Source: Nissolia schottii (lineage: Eukaryota > Streptophyta > Magnoliopsida > Fabales > Fabaceae). From it: DNA of 64,000 bases. The stretch is taken from positions 85,051 through 149,050 of the forward strand of contig QANU01048639.1 in NCBI GenBank assembly GCA_003254905.1. The letters are read 5' to 3'. The first letter of the stretch is position 1. Every line of letters begins with the position of its first letter. Under the pieces are notes generated by a model. It worked only from the letters and a program-made list of their open reading frames with translations. It ran no database searches and was not told where the DNA came from. Shown here piece by piece: positions 11,731-23,170 of this stretch. The position numbers were made by a program, and so were the translations under genes.

Positions 11731-12052
11731 TGTTATTCCCACCATAGTAATGTCCTCTGTTGACACTAGTATGACTGAATAACCTCACACCCTCAGTATA
11801 GGCCGAAACTGTCTAGACCTTCCTGCGGTGGGCTTCCACCTGTCGTCTGCCCCATCGGGACCCCTCGACAGTGGGTGGATATTGTACCCCCACCTAGGCT
11901 TGCCCCCTTTCGACAATGCAAAGGCGTGGTAACCGCACACCTCCAGGTATGCCATATCGACACCACCTGTGGCGGGCTTCCACATTCAGGATGCCTAGAC
12001 CTCCTGAAATGGGATCATAGTGGTTCACGTGATCACGGCCTTTTAAGCATGT

Positions 12053-12166
12053 GGCTTATAGCCGTTTCAGTATTGGGGCATTTAGCCCTTTTCAGCATGT
12101 GGCATATAGCCAGGTTTCAGCAGCATTGGGCATTGGCCCTTGTTCAGCAACATTGGGCATTGGCCC
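12053..12166. repeat. Micro-hairpin array in the A LTR
   Basis: Five short inverted repeats are separated by a 'ttcagca' linker: GGCT-tat-AGCC (12053-12063), GGGC-attta-GCCC (12076-12088), TGGC-atata-GCCA (12100-12112), and GGGC-attg-GCCC twice (12128-12139 and 12155-12166). The stem sequence changes but stays paired. Confidence 0.7.
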
Positions 12167-12504
12167 TTTTTCAGCAGCATTTTCAGCATTTTGAGTCCTG
12201 CAGCATAGCATACTTGTACATGCAACATGGCATACTTGTTCCCTATGGTTCATTTCAGAATCTTTATTTATCTCAGATTTATATCTAGTCCTTTGACTTG
12301 GTTCAGCATGAATGCATGAAGAACTACAGATTACATCTCAGACTACACATTGTTTACAGATTCATCTACAGCATATACTTCACGTGTTCGCTTACATTCA
12401 CATACAGCATGAATTACATACATTTCAATTTTCACTCATATCTACAGCATCAAACAACAGATTATGTGCCTCAAGAGAAGTTCCATGAAACATTCTGGTC
12501 TCAA

Positions 12505-12787
12505 GCCGCTCAGCAGAAACTGTTGTCCGCTCAGCGATTTGAGCTATGGCGCTCAGCGCCGGTCACAGCTCCGCTCAGCGATAGGAGCTCTCATCGCTTA
12601 GCCGTAAGAATCCCTTCGCTCAGCGGTCTGACAGCTTTTTAAAATATCTCCACCAACTTTTATCCTTTAAAAAATATCTTTTCAGACTTTCCACGTAACC
12701 CTCAGACCGCTCAGCGGTAACCGCCGACCGCTCAGCACTGAGGTTCACAGCAGTTCGCTCAGCGGCGCCAAAGCATCGCTCAGCGGC
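12505..12787. repeat. CGCTCAGCG word cluster in the A LTR
   Basis: About ten copies of CGCTCAGCG or one-base variants lie within 283 bp. Some extend to longer palindromes, for example GGCGCTCAGCGCC. The matching cluster in the other A LTR is at 27209-27478 and in solo LTR G at 59769-59868. Unlike in the Athila-type LTRs, this cluster is several hundred bases downstream of the expected promoter on the - strand, in the R/U5 region. Confidence 0.8.
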
Positions 12788-13840
12788 CACTGGGCGAAAC
12801 TTGGAAACCGAATACACCATTTCTTCCATTTTTCCTTCCTTGCTTCCATGGAACCCTGCATGAGTTTTACACACAATTCAAGCATAATAATCCTATCTAG
12901 TCCAGGTCATAAGACCCTTCAGAATTGTCTTCCTAAGTCCTAACATCATTTCTAACATATATGTCCATAAGATCACTTAATCATCAAACATACATACAAT
13001 CACATAAAACTCATTCACCATCAAAGAGGTGAGGAACTAGAGTTACCCACTTCCTCAAGAACTTGTTGATGCTAGAAAGATGAGGAAATCAAGCCTTGCT
13101 TGCTTGATGGAAGCCTTCTTGACCTAACATGAAAACATGAGCATAATTAGGAAAACCTAGGTTATGGGACTTTGATTTCCCAAGAGATGAGAAGATAATC
13201 TTACTTGCTTGCTCTCTTGATGAATTTAAGAGAATTAAAGTGATGAAAATAATGGTTGATGATTGAACTTGGTGGATTTGGAAGCTTGGAAGCCTTGGAA
13301 TCCTAGGAAAAAGAAATGAATTAGCTTTGGTGTGTTTTGTGGATGTGTATTTCGGTTTTTGCATGGGGGAGGGCAGCCGTGGCTTTTTCTTAGTCCATTG
13401 GCCATTCATATTTCCAATTTTGCCCTTAGTGAGGTTTAGGTCATGTTTGTTCACTAATTATTTATGTCCGGACGTCCTAAAAATATTCCGGATATGCCGT
13501 TGTGACCTATTAATGATCCTTGTTAATATTCAAATCTTAGATGACATATTCTTGAATTTATTTCCATAGGAATATATTTTACAGATTCCTGTGAGTCGTG
13601 GTTAAATTGCGATACAACCCTAATTTTGACCCGAACGTCACCGGACGTCACGAGATCGTAGAATTATTATTTTAACCAACATTACACAACTAAGATCAAT
13701 TCTTGAATTTTATTCCATTTCTAGTATTTATCATTATCATATGACATATTAACGAAGGGGAAAAAGTCAGGTTGTTACATTCCATCCCCTTCGAAAAATT
13801 TCGTCCTCGAAATTGAAGGATAAGGATAGGTTCATGCCTC

Positions 13841-15143
13841 TCAGAATAGTTCTGGATATGCTCTCTTCATATCCACTTCTAACTCCCATGTTTGCTCTTC
13901 GACTTCCCCATTTGTCCACACCACTCGGACCATAGAAATCTCCTTGTTCCTTGTCTGACGAATCTTCTGATCAATGATTCTTTGTCGCATAAGCGGTAAA
14001 GATAAGTCTTCCCTCAACTGTACTTGTTCTGGCTGAAGTACATCATCGGGCGATGCGTAGTACTTACGCAACTGAGAGACATGGAAAACATTATGAATAT
14101 TGGCAAGGCTCGGCGGCAGAGCTATCCGGTATGGTACCGGTCCAATCCGTTCCAAGATCTGAAACGGTCTCATGAATCGGGGGTTCAACTTCTTGATCCT
14201 CAATGACCTCCCAATACTGGTCGCTAGAGTAACCTTTAGGAAGACATGATCTCCCTCTTGGAACTCAAGTGGCCTCCTCCGGTTATCTGCATAACTCTTC
14301 TGCCGACTCTGTGCCATAAGCACCCTTTTGCGCAACAACTGCATTAATTCTTCTGTTTCTCGAGTCTCTTCCGGACTTAGGCAACAGTACTGCCTGCTGT
14401 CATTCCAACATAAAGGCGACTGACATCTCCTACCATACAATGCCTCAAATGGAGCCATGCCGATGCTAGCTTGATAACTGTTGTTATAGGCAAACTCCAC
14501 GAACGACAATATTTCCTCCCAGTTTCCTGGTGTATCTAGTGCACAAAGCCGCAGCATATCTTCTAGAGTCTGAATAGTACGTTCGGACTGACCATCAGAC
14601 TGAGGATGATAAGTAGAACTCAAATGCAACTGCGACTCGTATGCTTTCTGAAAAGCTGTCCAGAATCTGGAAGTAAATCTGGGATCCCTGTCTGAAATGA
14701 TAGAAGATGGTACACCATGCAACCTTACCACCTCCTTGATATACAACTGTACAAGCTTCTCTAATGAGTAAGTCATCTTGATTGGGATAAAGTGAGCAGA
14801 CTTGGTCAATCTGTCCACAATTACCCAAATGACATCAACTCTCGTCCGGGTACGTGGTAAGCTTGAAACAAAATCCATAGCTATAGCTTCCCACTTCCAT
14901 TCTGGAACTTTTGGAGGATTTAACAACCCTGGCGGTTTCTGATGCTCAATCTTTACCGTCTGGCAAACCAAGCACTTTTGTATCCAGTTCTCAACATCTC
15001 TTTTCAATCCTGGTCACCAGAACATCTGCTTGAGGTCATGATATATCTTGGTAGTACCTGGGTGCATGGTAAAATGAATCTTGTGAGCTTCTTGCAAAAT
15101 ATCCTCCCTTAAGTTGCCTTTCTTAGGCACACAAATGCGCCCA
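13841..15143 (-). pseudogene. Element A integrase with chromodomain-like C-terminus
   Basis: Integrase inserts the cDNA into the host genome. The N-terminal zinc finger is HKIHFTMH followed by CLVC. The catalytic core has D in AMDFVSSLP, D in SDRDPRFTS and E in GQSERTIQ, with the spacing of a DD35E enzyme. The C-terminus carries the GPY-type segment (GPVPYRIALPP) and a chromodomain-like tail (EVEEQTWELEVDMKRAYPELF). From 15007 leftward it is open for 388 codons. Upstream it is broken by a TGA where Trp is expected (near 15016) and a frameshift near 15165 that separates it from RNase H. Confidence 0.88.
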
Positions 15144-15878
15144 TTAAACCTCAGAATCCCCATCGGTGTCTACTGTCGCCTCTTTGATCTTACCTTCTTC
15201 ATTAGCCTTGCAAAACTTGCACCAAGTATCCTCCTGACAAGTCTTCTGAGCATCTATTATCCTCTGTTTAAAATCACTGCTCACCTGTAGAGGATATATT
15301 GTCAACTGATCATGTTGACGTGCAACTGTCAGATTGAGATCACGAAAATCCTCTAGCAGTTTCGCTTCCTGTACCATCATATGAGCCATCTGCAACGACT
15401 TCCGGCTCAAAGCATCTGCTACTACATTGGCTTTCCCAGGATGATAATGGAGATCAAAATCAGAATCTTTTAGAAATTCAGTCCACCTCCTCTGACGCAT
15501 GTTCAGTTCTTTCTGGTCAAACAGGTATTTTAGACTTTTATGATCTGAATATACCTCAAACCGAATGCCATACAAATAATGTCTCCAGATCTTCAAGGCA
15601 AATACTACTGCAGCCAACTCCAAATCATGTGTAGGGTAGTTCACCTCATGCTACTTTAATTGTCTGGAAGCATAAGCTATCACTTGGCAGCGTTGCATCA
15701 GAACACATCCCAGTCCAGCACCTGATGCATCGCAATATACCTCGAAAGGTTCTTGGGGATCAGGCAAGGTTAATACTGGGGCAGTGGTCAATCTCTCCTT
15801 CAGCTCGCAGAAACTCTTCTCACATTCTACGGACCATATCATCTTGGCTCCCTTCCTGGTTAGCTTTGTTAACGGCAA
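15144..15878 (-). pseudogene. Element A RNase H
   Basis: RNase H removes the RNA strand during reverse transcription. Catalytic motifs are visible: [24 protein letters not shown] and [11 protein letters not shown], then VADALSRKS at the end. A TAG at 15648-15650 interrupts the frame between QLK and HEVNYPTHD. The C-terminal linker runs into a frameshift near 15165. Confidence 0.85.
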
Positions 15879-15881
15879 TGC

Positions 15882-16769
15882 AATCTATGAAAAGCCCTGA
15901 ATAAACCTTCGGTAATATCCAGCAAAACCCAGAAAGCTCCGTAGCTCTGTCACTGAAGTAGGTCTCTCCCATGTTCTGACCGTTTCTACCTTACTAGGAT
16001 CTACGGTGACTCCTTGATCTGAGACTACATGGCCTAAAAACTGCACTTTTCTGGGCCAGAACTCACACTTAGAAAGCTTAGCATACAACTGCTTCTCCCT
16101 TAGAATCTCCAGTACTATCTGTAAATGTCTAGTGTGCTCTTCTTTACTCTTGGAGTACACCAGAATGTCATCAATAAAGACAATGACACAATCATCTAGA
16201 TATTCTCGGAAGATTCTGTGCATATAATCCATAAAAATCGTGTGAGCATTTGTTAACCCAAAAGACATCACTGTAAACTCATAGTGCCCATACCAGGATC
16301 AGAATGCCGTCTTAGCTATATCGTCGTCCCGCACTCTAATCTGATGATAACCAGACCGCAAATCAATCCTGGAAAAGATCTTGGCATCCTTCAGCTGATC
16401 CAAAAGATCATCGATCCTAGGCAAAGGATACTTATTCTTAATTGTCACGTTATTCAGTTGCCTGTAATCGACGCACATTCTCATAGTACCATCCTTCTTT
16501 TTCACAAACAATACTGGTGCTCCCCACAGTGATGCACTTGGTCGTATGAACTGCATTCCAAACAACTTTTCTAGCTGCCTTTTCAATTCCTGTAATTCCA
16601 ATGGAGACATACGATATGGTGCAATAGAAATAGGTCCAGCACCAGGCACTAGATCGATAGAGAACTCTACTTCCCGCTTTGGTAGGAATGCTAGAATGTC
16701 ATCAGAAAACACATCGGGGTAATCCCGAACTACAGGAATATCTTTGACTTCCTGCTTGACAACTGCCAC
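15882..16769 (-). pseudogene. Element A reverse transcriptase
   Basis: The RT fingers and palm are clear: [52 protein letters not shown], then the catalytic [10 protein letters not shown] and FLGHVVS. In-frame stops are TGA near 16298 (Arg in element C, so probably CGA to TGA) and TAG at 15882-15884 (Gln in element C, so CAG to TAG). It is in the same frame as PR and gag, so the original was one gag-pol reading frame. Confidence 0.88.
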
Positions 16770-16907
16770 TTCTGATGATGCAAAGAAAACCCAGCCTTAA
16801 TCTCTTAACTGACACGAATAGAGAATTGGCAACTCCTCCTCGGAGGCTACTGAATTGGTAACCATAAAAGGAAAAGTAACCAACTTCCTAGCACAGTCGA
16901 GAACTGC

Positions 16908-17498
16908 CTAATTAGCGTTCAACCAATCCATCCCTAGTATCACATCCAGACCTACTAGGGGAAGACAGATTAAATCAGCCACGAATTCTCTTTCCTGCAG
17001 CTGAAAAGGACAATGCAAACAGACTTGGCAAGTCTTAACCGGTGGTGCAGTAGGAGTAGATACAGCAAGTGTGTATGGTAATGTCGCAGGAGACAACTGC
17101 AACTCCTTCACACTATCGTAAGAGATAAAGGAGTGTGACGCTCCAGAATCATACAAAACAATCAAGGTCTTCCCATAAATAATACAAGTACCCAAAATCA
17201 GACCTTCTTTCTCCTTAGCCTCCTCGACAGCTATAGTGAGGACTCTTCCTTGACGTAGGGTGGGTGGCGGCGCTACTGGACAATCTCTGACAAAATGACC
17301 GGTCTTGCCACACCTGAAGCAAACTCCATGACCTGCTAAACATTCTCCAGAATGCCCTCGGCTGTATTTAGGACACGGCGTACGGGAATCTGCTCGCTGT
17401 TGGGCCTCCGGCGTGCGTCGGCTCGGAGTACCTGCTGGTGAAGATCTAGCTGCCGTAGATCCTGTTGCCACTGGCCCTGCTCTGGGCTGACTCTGCAC
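16908..17498 (-). pseudogene. Element A gag zinc knuckle and aspartic protease
   Basis: A CCHC knuckle (CFRCGKTGHFVRDC) is followed by a retropepsin with active-site DSGASHSFIS and the late motif VILGMDWL. The frame ends in TAG at 16908-16910 and again in TAA at 16797-16799 before RT. Gln- and Pro-rich sequence precedes the knuckle. Confidence 0.87.
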
Positions 17499-17561
17499 TC
17501 TGCCTACTCCTGGCTGTGGCCTCAGCGGATATTGGCTTCGGCCCCGCCCTGTAGCTGCTGG

Positions 17562-18326
17562 CTAAAACGGTCCCCTTTTTCTCGGTTCGCTGTGGGAACT
17601 GCTCGCACCGTCAAACCTTCTCTTGAATATGTCACTTCTCACCTGAGCGAGATCTCTGTTGGCTTCCTCCTGAGCCAAGCAAGTGTTCACCAAAGTAGCA
17701 TAGTCACGGACACCTGACACATTCAGAAATACCTTCAACTCAGGCTTCAGACCTCGCTGGTATTTAGCACATTTCTAGCCTTCACTTGGGTTTATCCGAT
17801 ACATCGGTGAATATCGGCAAAGCTTCTCAAACTTCGCCGTATACTCAGTCACCGTCATGGATCCCTGCTTAAGCTCCATGAATTCTGCCTCTTTCCTATC
17901 CTGCAACTCTTGTGGGAAATATTTGTCCAAGAACACCTCCTTCAACCTGTTCCATGTCACGGGATCCTCATCTCGCTCAAACTGGGGCTTGGTTGTATCC
18001 CACCATTCGCCCGCTGCTCCCTCAAGCTTCCTGGAAGCAAACTTGACCTTCTGTTGCTCCGTGCACGGAATATCTTCAAAGATCTGCTCCAATTTCCTAA
18101 GCCAGCCATGAACTAACTCAGGATCCATCACGCCTTCAAAGATTGGTGGATTAGCGCGTGAAAAATCCCAGAACTTTGTGGCCTCCAGCTCCTGCGCTGT
18201 CTGAGGTGTGCTACATTGGGCATTAGAAGCAGCCATCAACGTAGTGGCTTGTGCTATCTCCCGCAGAACATCTGCAAGGTCTGGGGACTCCGGAGTACGT
18301 TGTGTATTGTCCCTGCGAGGTGGCAT
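17562..18326 (-). pseudogene. Element A gag (capsid region)
   Basis: Gag forms the particle. The likely start is the ATG at 18324-18326 (MPPRRDN...), shortly after the LTR and PBS. The retrotransposon gag domain is clear: FEGVMDPELVHGWLRKLEQIF, EGAAGEWWDTT, FLDKYFPQ and TVTEYTAKFEKLCRYSP. Stops are TAG at 17775-17777 and TAG at 17562-17564, both in the same frame as the rest of the polyprotein. Confidence 0.86.
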
Positions 18327-18480
18327 ATCTAATATGTAGTACCTGTACAGTTTTGAGGTGATCAGTCTCAAGAAAGGCAAGTACACAGGAACTTAGCACA
18401 TACCACTTAGCTGGTCATACACCGTAATCATGCCCGAAAGCATAGTGCAGCTTAGTCCTCAGGCTCTTTTGGACCAACCT

Positions 18481-18492
18481 GCTCTGATACCA
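18481..18492 (-). promoter_or_regulatory. Primer binding site of element A (initiator tRNA-Met)
   Basis: On the - strand this reads TGGTATCAGAGC, two bases from the LTR edge. Confidence 0.88.
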
Positions 18493-19737
18493 AATGAAAC
18501 ACCCTAGCTAACTGTTTACCCGTACGTAGTAAACAATGCTCACTAGGTTGTTTGCTATCTGATCGGAATACCTTAGTCTGTAATTATCTTTTGGAAATAG
18601 TGGTTGCTTAAGAAAATAAGGACCTATTTTAAACTTTGCACTTGTATCACATCAATACTAAAATAGAGCCATGCGTGGGAATGAAACATTATAACAAAGC
18701 AGATAACATTATTATAAATAGAACATGTAACATACATCCATTGGGTCCACCATACAAGGTCACATCATTGTATACATAGTAAGTACAATATAAATCACGT
18801 ACACATAAACTGTAATACTAAATACATAGATCAGAGTACATCAAATCAAAATACAAGGACTACTGCAATGCTACTCAGTAAGTCGTTAGCAAAATGTAAA
18901 CATCTATCTAACTCCTAGCCGCTCATGGCTCAGCTGGCGGCTCATCTACATCCTCAAAGTAAGATTCATCCTCTTTTGTACCTGAATTCATAAAACAGTG
19001 GGGGATGAGAACGGTAGGTTCTCAGTGGGAATAACCTTAGTTCCTGAGTCGTATATCAAATTATGTCGGACTTCAGGCTGCTCAGAGATCTCTAAATGAA
19101 CATGCACACTAAACAGCATACCATTTATTATCTGGCCTATCTGAACGGCTTTATCAGCATTATCATGTGACATGGGAACTACTCTTGCTTACTACGTTCT
19201 CGTGCTGATTAGCACTTCATGAATATACATAACCATCTCGAGCGTGCTCTTGACGGTACGGCATAACAACAGAAATAGACATTTAGAATAATCAGGATAC
19301 ATTCAGCATTCAATTCAGCATAACAGAATCAGCCAAATATAAGTAGCAACGTCATCAGCATGAACATGGCAGGTTTGTCAGAATCACATGTCTAACCGAA
19401 TGTAACAACATAATAACATGGAGCAGCATAACAGAATAACGGCATAACGGAATACAGCAGCATAATAGAATACAGCAGCATACAGAATAGCAGTATATAG
19501 CAGCATAACAGAATAACGGTATTGATAAGTGCCTAATTTGCACAAACTTGACCTATCAAAATGGCACTTATTTGTTATATTTTTAATGAATTATCTAGTT
19601 AATTTCCCGTATTTTGTAGGTTTTAAATATATTTTGAAGAATGGATGCAAGTAGTTTAATTGAAGAATAATCCCATGAAGAAGGGAAGAAAAGGGCAGAA
19701 TTGGAAAAGATCTTAAAAAGAAGATTCTGGACGAAGG

Positions 19738-20028
19738 CATCGCTCAGCGATGAACATTAATCGCTCAGCGCATAAAGAGGAATCGCTCAGCAATGTTACC
19801 TGTATCGCCCAGCGAAAGTAAGTCGGCAAGCCACTTGCACCAGCGCCATCATTGAGCCAGCTGGAGCCAACTGGACCCAGCCAATCATAGCGTGCCACGT
19901 CAGCACCACCTGCAAAAAGCTGCCGAGCATTTAATGCAAAGTACAATCGGTCAGCGATAGTGCGTCGCCGCCCAGCGATAAAAGCTTAATCGCTCAGCGA
20001 TGGTACCAAAATCGCTGAGCGACGGAAC
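19738..20028. repeat. CGCTCAGCG word cluster upstream of the TATA box, element B
   Basis: Eight copies or near copies of CGCTCAGCG lie within ~290 bp, the last one (CGCTGAGCG) about 17 bases before TATAAATAG. The matching clusters are at 25003-25289 (B 3' LTR), 29122-29407 and 35056-35340 (D), and 45492-45787 (F). One copy extends to the 15-bp palindrome CATCGCTCAGCGATG. Confidence 0.82.
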
Positions 20029-20040
20029 CCAAAATCTGCC

Positions 20041-20049
20041 TATAAATAG
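20041..20049 (+). promoter_or_regulatory. LTR promoter TATA box, element B 5' LTR
   Basis: TATAAATAG directly after the word cluster. The same box is at 25307-25315 in the 3' LTR, 45803-45811 in F, and 29425-29433 and 35357-35365 in D. Confidence 0.7.
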
Positions 20050-21146
20050 AGGAGGCCGTGCCCACTCCGAAGCATACCTTTCCCCCCTCCATTCTTCACC
20101 TCTTTTACACATTTTCTTTGTACTTTGAAGCTTAGTTTAGTTTAGATTAGGTTAGGAACAAAGACGAGGCTTGTGAAGGAGCCGGAAATCGAGGAAGCTT
20201 GGCGAAGCCATGGCCATGATAGCGTGAGAACGTGTCATGGTAAGTGCCTAAACCTTGCCTCCGAGATTCTCTTGTAAGATGGGTTCCTAACCCTCTTTTT
20301 GTTGGGATTTTGATTACTATTGTAGTTTGCTTGTATCCATGTAACTATTACATATGAATCTATCTTTTTCTTATGATTTGCTTGAATGATTTCATGCCTA
20401 ATGCTAGTTTTGTTTAGTGTTTTGATTCTTGATTTGGGACTTATTTACATGAACGAAAGTTATGCTAATTAGGTCATAACCAAATTAAAATCAATAATGC
20501 TATGCTTAACTAGAACCTAGACTTGAACGTTGTGAACGAAAGTTACAATCATTAGAGTCTGACCTAAATCATTTCATCTAACCTTGTTGCCGTAACTGGA
20601 ATAAAGATTAGCCGTTTTAACATCTGGATTAATGCTGGCGTACTTTGTTAAGCTCGTGTGCGAAAGTGACAGTTTAACAAAGGAAACCTGTGATCTTGTC
20701 ATGCGCGAAAGTGATGACAAGTTAAGAACTGGTGGCGGGCAATCAATTGATAGTTCTATGTAATAAGTAACTGGATGCATGAAACTATGATGTGATTAAA
20801 ATTCCCAACAAGCTCCGGAACTACCTCTGATTTGTTTCCTATTTTATTTTCCTGCCTTTTATTTATTTAGTTTATTTAAATATAAATCAAACCACAAATC
20901 TTTCACCTCATTGTTTAATTAAATAAACTCAAGAACGGTATTTTTACAACTCCCTGTGGGATCGACCATACCCTATACTGCAATTGGATTCCTTTGGAAT
21001 CTGAAAGCCGTAAGTAGGTATGTATATAAATATTTAATTTGAATGACAAAAAGCGCAGATAAGCTTTCTAAGAGATTGGCACGGTTGTGACAAACTTAAG
21101 CTGTGCCAAGATCCTAGAAAGTGGTCAAAAAGGCTTTTATCAAATT

Positions 21147-21163
21147 TGGCGTCGTTGCCGGGG
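21147..21163 (+). promoter_or_regulatory. Primer binding site of element B (tRNA-Asp type)
   Basis: TGGCGTCGTTGCCGGGG, four bases after the LTR. It differs from the tRNA-Asp complement (TGGCGCCGTTGCCGGGG) by one base, a C-to-T change. Confidence 0.82.
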
Positions 21164-21324
21164 AATTGCGTCAAAAATACATTGCTTGAGTTTTGTTTAG
21201 TTAAACAATTGTGAATATTTGTAATATATTGTATAGTCCTTATTTTCGTTATTTTTTTAACTATTTCGGTATTTTGTGAACTCTTGTTTTGATCTTATTT
21301 GGCTAGTGTGAATTTTCTTAGCAA

Positions 21325-22770
21325 TTGCGAGGTAAGACTTCAAAAGACCAATTGTTGTTTGACCCTAAAATTGAAGCTACTTCAAGGAAGAACAGGAAAA
21401 AGAAGAAAAAGCACTTAGCCAAACAAAGAGAAGAACAAGAAATAACTTCATCAACATCTTCTTCAACCAACCTAGGAGAAACCATGGCCAAATCAACTGG
21501 AGCTGGTGGAGCTGGCACCAATACAGGAGCCAGCGATAATAGGGGATTTGTTAATTTTACCCCTAGAAATATTATTTGAATGTGCAGAACTACTGGAGCT
21601 CAAAGACAACCTCAGATGCAACCTGGTTTAGTACAATTATTATATGCTAACCCTTTCGCAGGTTTGGATCATGAGGATCCGTATGCTCACTTAACAAAAT
21701 TTTATGAACTCTGTGGGACTGCGGGAATGTCCGACGCCGATGAAGAATCAATCTTTTTAAGGATGTTTCCCCTGACCTTGATCGGAAAAGCTAAGGAGTG
21801 GTTGCTAGATCAGCCACAAAACATTTTGTCAAATTGGGATCAACTGGAAGAAAAGTTTTGTGCCAGGTATTTTTCTCAGTCTAAATTTATGGATTTAAAG
21901 ACTGCTATTGCTACATTTGTGCAGGCACCGGGAGAAAGTCTCTGTGAAGCCTGGGAACGATATAAATCCATGCTGAGAAAGTGCCCAAATCATGGGTTTG
22001 ATCCACTCACACAAATCCACATCTTCCGCAACGGACTCCAACAACAGCACAAACTGATGCTGGACGCTGCTGCCGGTGGACAAATCATGTCCAAAACGCC
22101 GGAGGAGGCTATTTCTATCATTGATTCCATGGCCTTAACAGACCAACAAGGCCAGTATAACAGAGGTCCCAAGAGAGGATGAGTGCTTCAGTTAGGACCC
22201 AACGATGCCATTCTTGCTCAACACAAGCAACGCCAACAACAGGTGGACGAGTTGAAGAAAGCCATGAATGAGTTGCCAAAACAAATTAGAGAAGCTCGCG
22301 ATGCGAAAAGGTAACAGGTATTCTTTTGTGAAATTTGTAATGGTGATCACCCGTCCAATATTTGCCATTTCAAGGAAGAAGAAGTACACTTCCTTGAGAA
22401 TCAGCCACGACCGCCCTATCAAAACAATTTCCAAAGGGGGCCGAATCAAAATTTTAATCAGCCATGGAGGCAAGAAGCTGGATCGTCATTTAGAGCCCCG
22501 CAACAGCCATACCAACCACCCCGCCAATATCAGAACCAACCACTTGTGCATCCAAGTTCTAAAATAGAGGAAACGTTCAATCAATTTATGCAACAATCAA
22601 TGATGAATCAAAAGAATAACGAAGCCTCTATTAGGAACTTGGAGACACAATTAGGACAATTGGCTACTGATATAGCGGAACTGAAAAAGAAAAGATTTAC
22701 GGCCAATCCGGAGCTGAACCCCAAGGACTCTTGCCATGGGAGGAGGATTGATGATGATGAAGAGAGCTAG
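21325..22770 (+). pseudogene. Element B gag
   Basis: The frame matches gag of element D: LLFDPKIEATSRKNRKKKK, ANPFAGLDHEDPYAHLTKFYELC, AKEWLLDQPQNIL, WERYKSMLRKCPNHGFD, then a CCHC-like knuckle (CEICNGDHPSNIC). The expected ATG has become TTG at 21325. In-frame stops are TGA 21577-21579 (Arg codon in D), TGA 22180-22182 and TAA near 22312. The 3' end is fused by a deletion to the region downstream of protease, giving a short unrelated tail ending at 22770. Confidence 0.85.
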
Positions 22771-23170
22771 AAAGAGAAATGTGTCAGGCTAACGACGTTA
22801 AACAAAGCGCTGTCTGGGAGGCAACCCAGAGTTCTGTAAGTTTTATTAGTAGTTTATTAAATTTGAAGGTTATTTAATTTAAGGTGTTAAGAACAATTTT
22901 TATAAAAGATGGTGAAAAAGGAAGGTTTTCTTAAATCATGTAATTAGGATTGAAATCCGAAAGTGCTAATCTTTTTCAATTAAGCTTAAATCGAAGCACT
23001 TTAATTTCAAACTTAATCACTGATTTTGGACCTTTACACTTGTTTAAAAAAGGTGCATATGCTTTAATTGAAAAAGGATTCTTATTTGGTTAAGAAATGA
23101 TAAGTAATTTGAAAGAAAAGAATCTTTTCAAAAAGCACCTTAAGATGTTTATTTTGAATCCATAAATCAT

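Larger units (their letters stand above)
10681..13779 (-). repeat. 3' LTR of element A
   Basis: 3099 bp, TG...CA ends (on the + strand TGAAACACCC ... GTTGTTACA). It holds an ACAGCAGCATA-type degenerate tandem array (about 11585-11730), a short hairpin array (12053-12166) and a CGCTCAGCG cluster (12505-12787). The adjacent - strand polypurine tract is CGAAGGGGATGGAA (13780-13793). Confidence 0.9.
19523..21142 (+). repeat. 5' LTR of element B
   Basis: 1620 bp, TGATAAGTG ... TTATCA ends. It has a TATA box (TATAAATAG) at 20041-20049 with a CGCTCAGCG cluster directly upstream. F (45275-46901) is a solo LTR of the same family; the LTRs of D are more distant relatives. Confidence 0.9.

Noticed and set aside
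11570..11985. Cys/Leu/Tyr-rich - strand open frames resembling membrane peptides
   Set aside because: They are translations of the cagcataacagaa tandem array and conserved LTR sequence, repeated in every A-family LTR.
19523..20040. Word clusters as a possible CRISPR array
   Set aside because: Repeats are 9 bp, variable and irregularly spaced, within plant LTRs; no cas genes, and the genome is eukaryotic.
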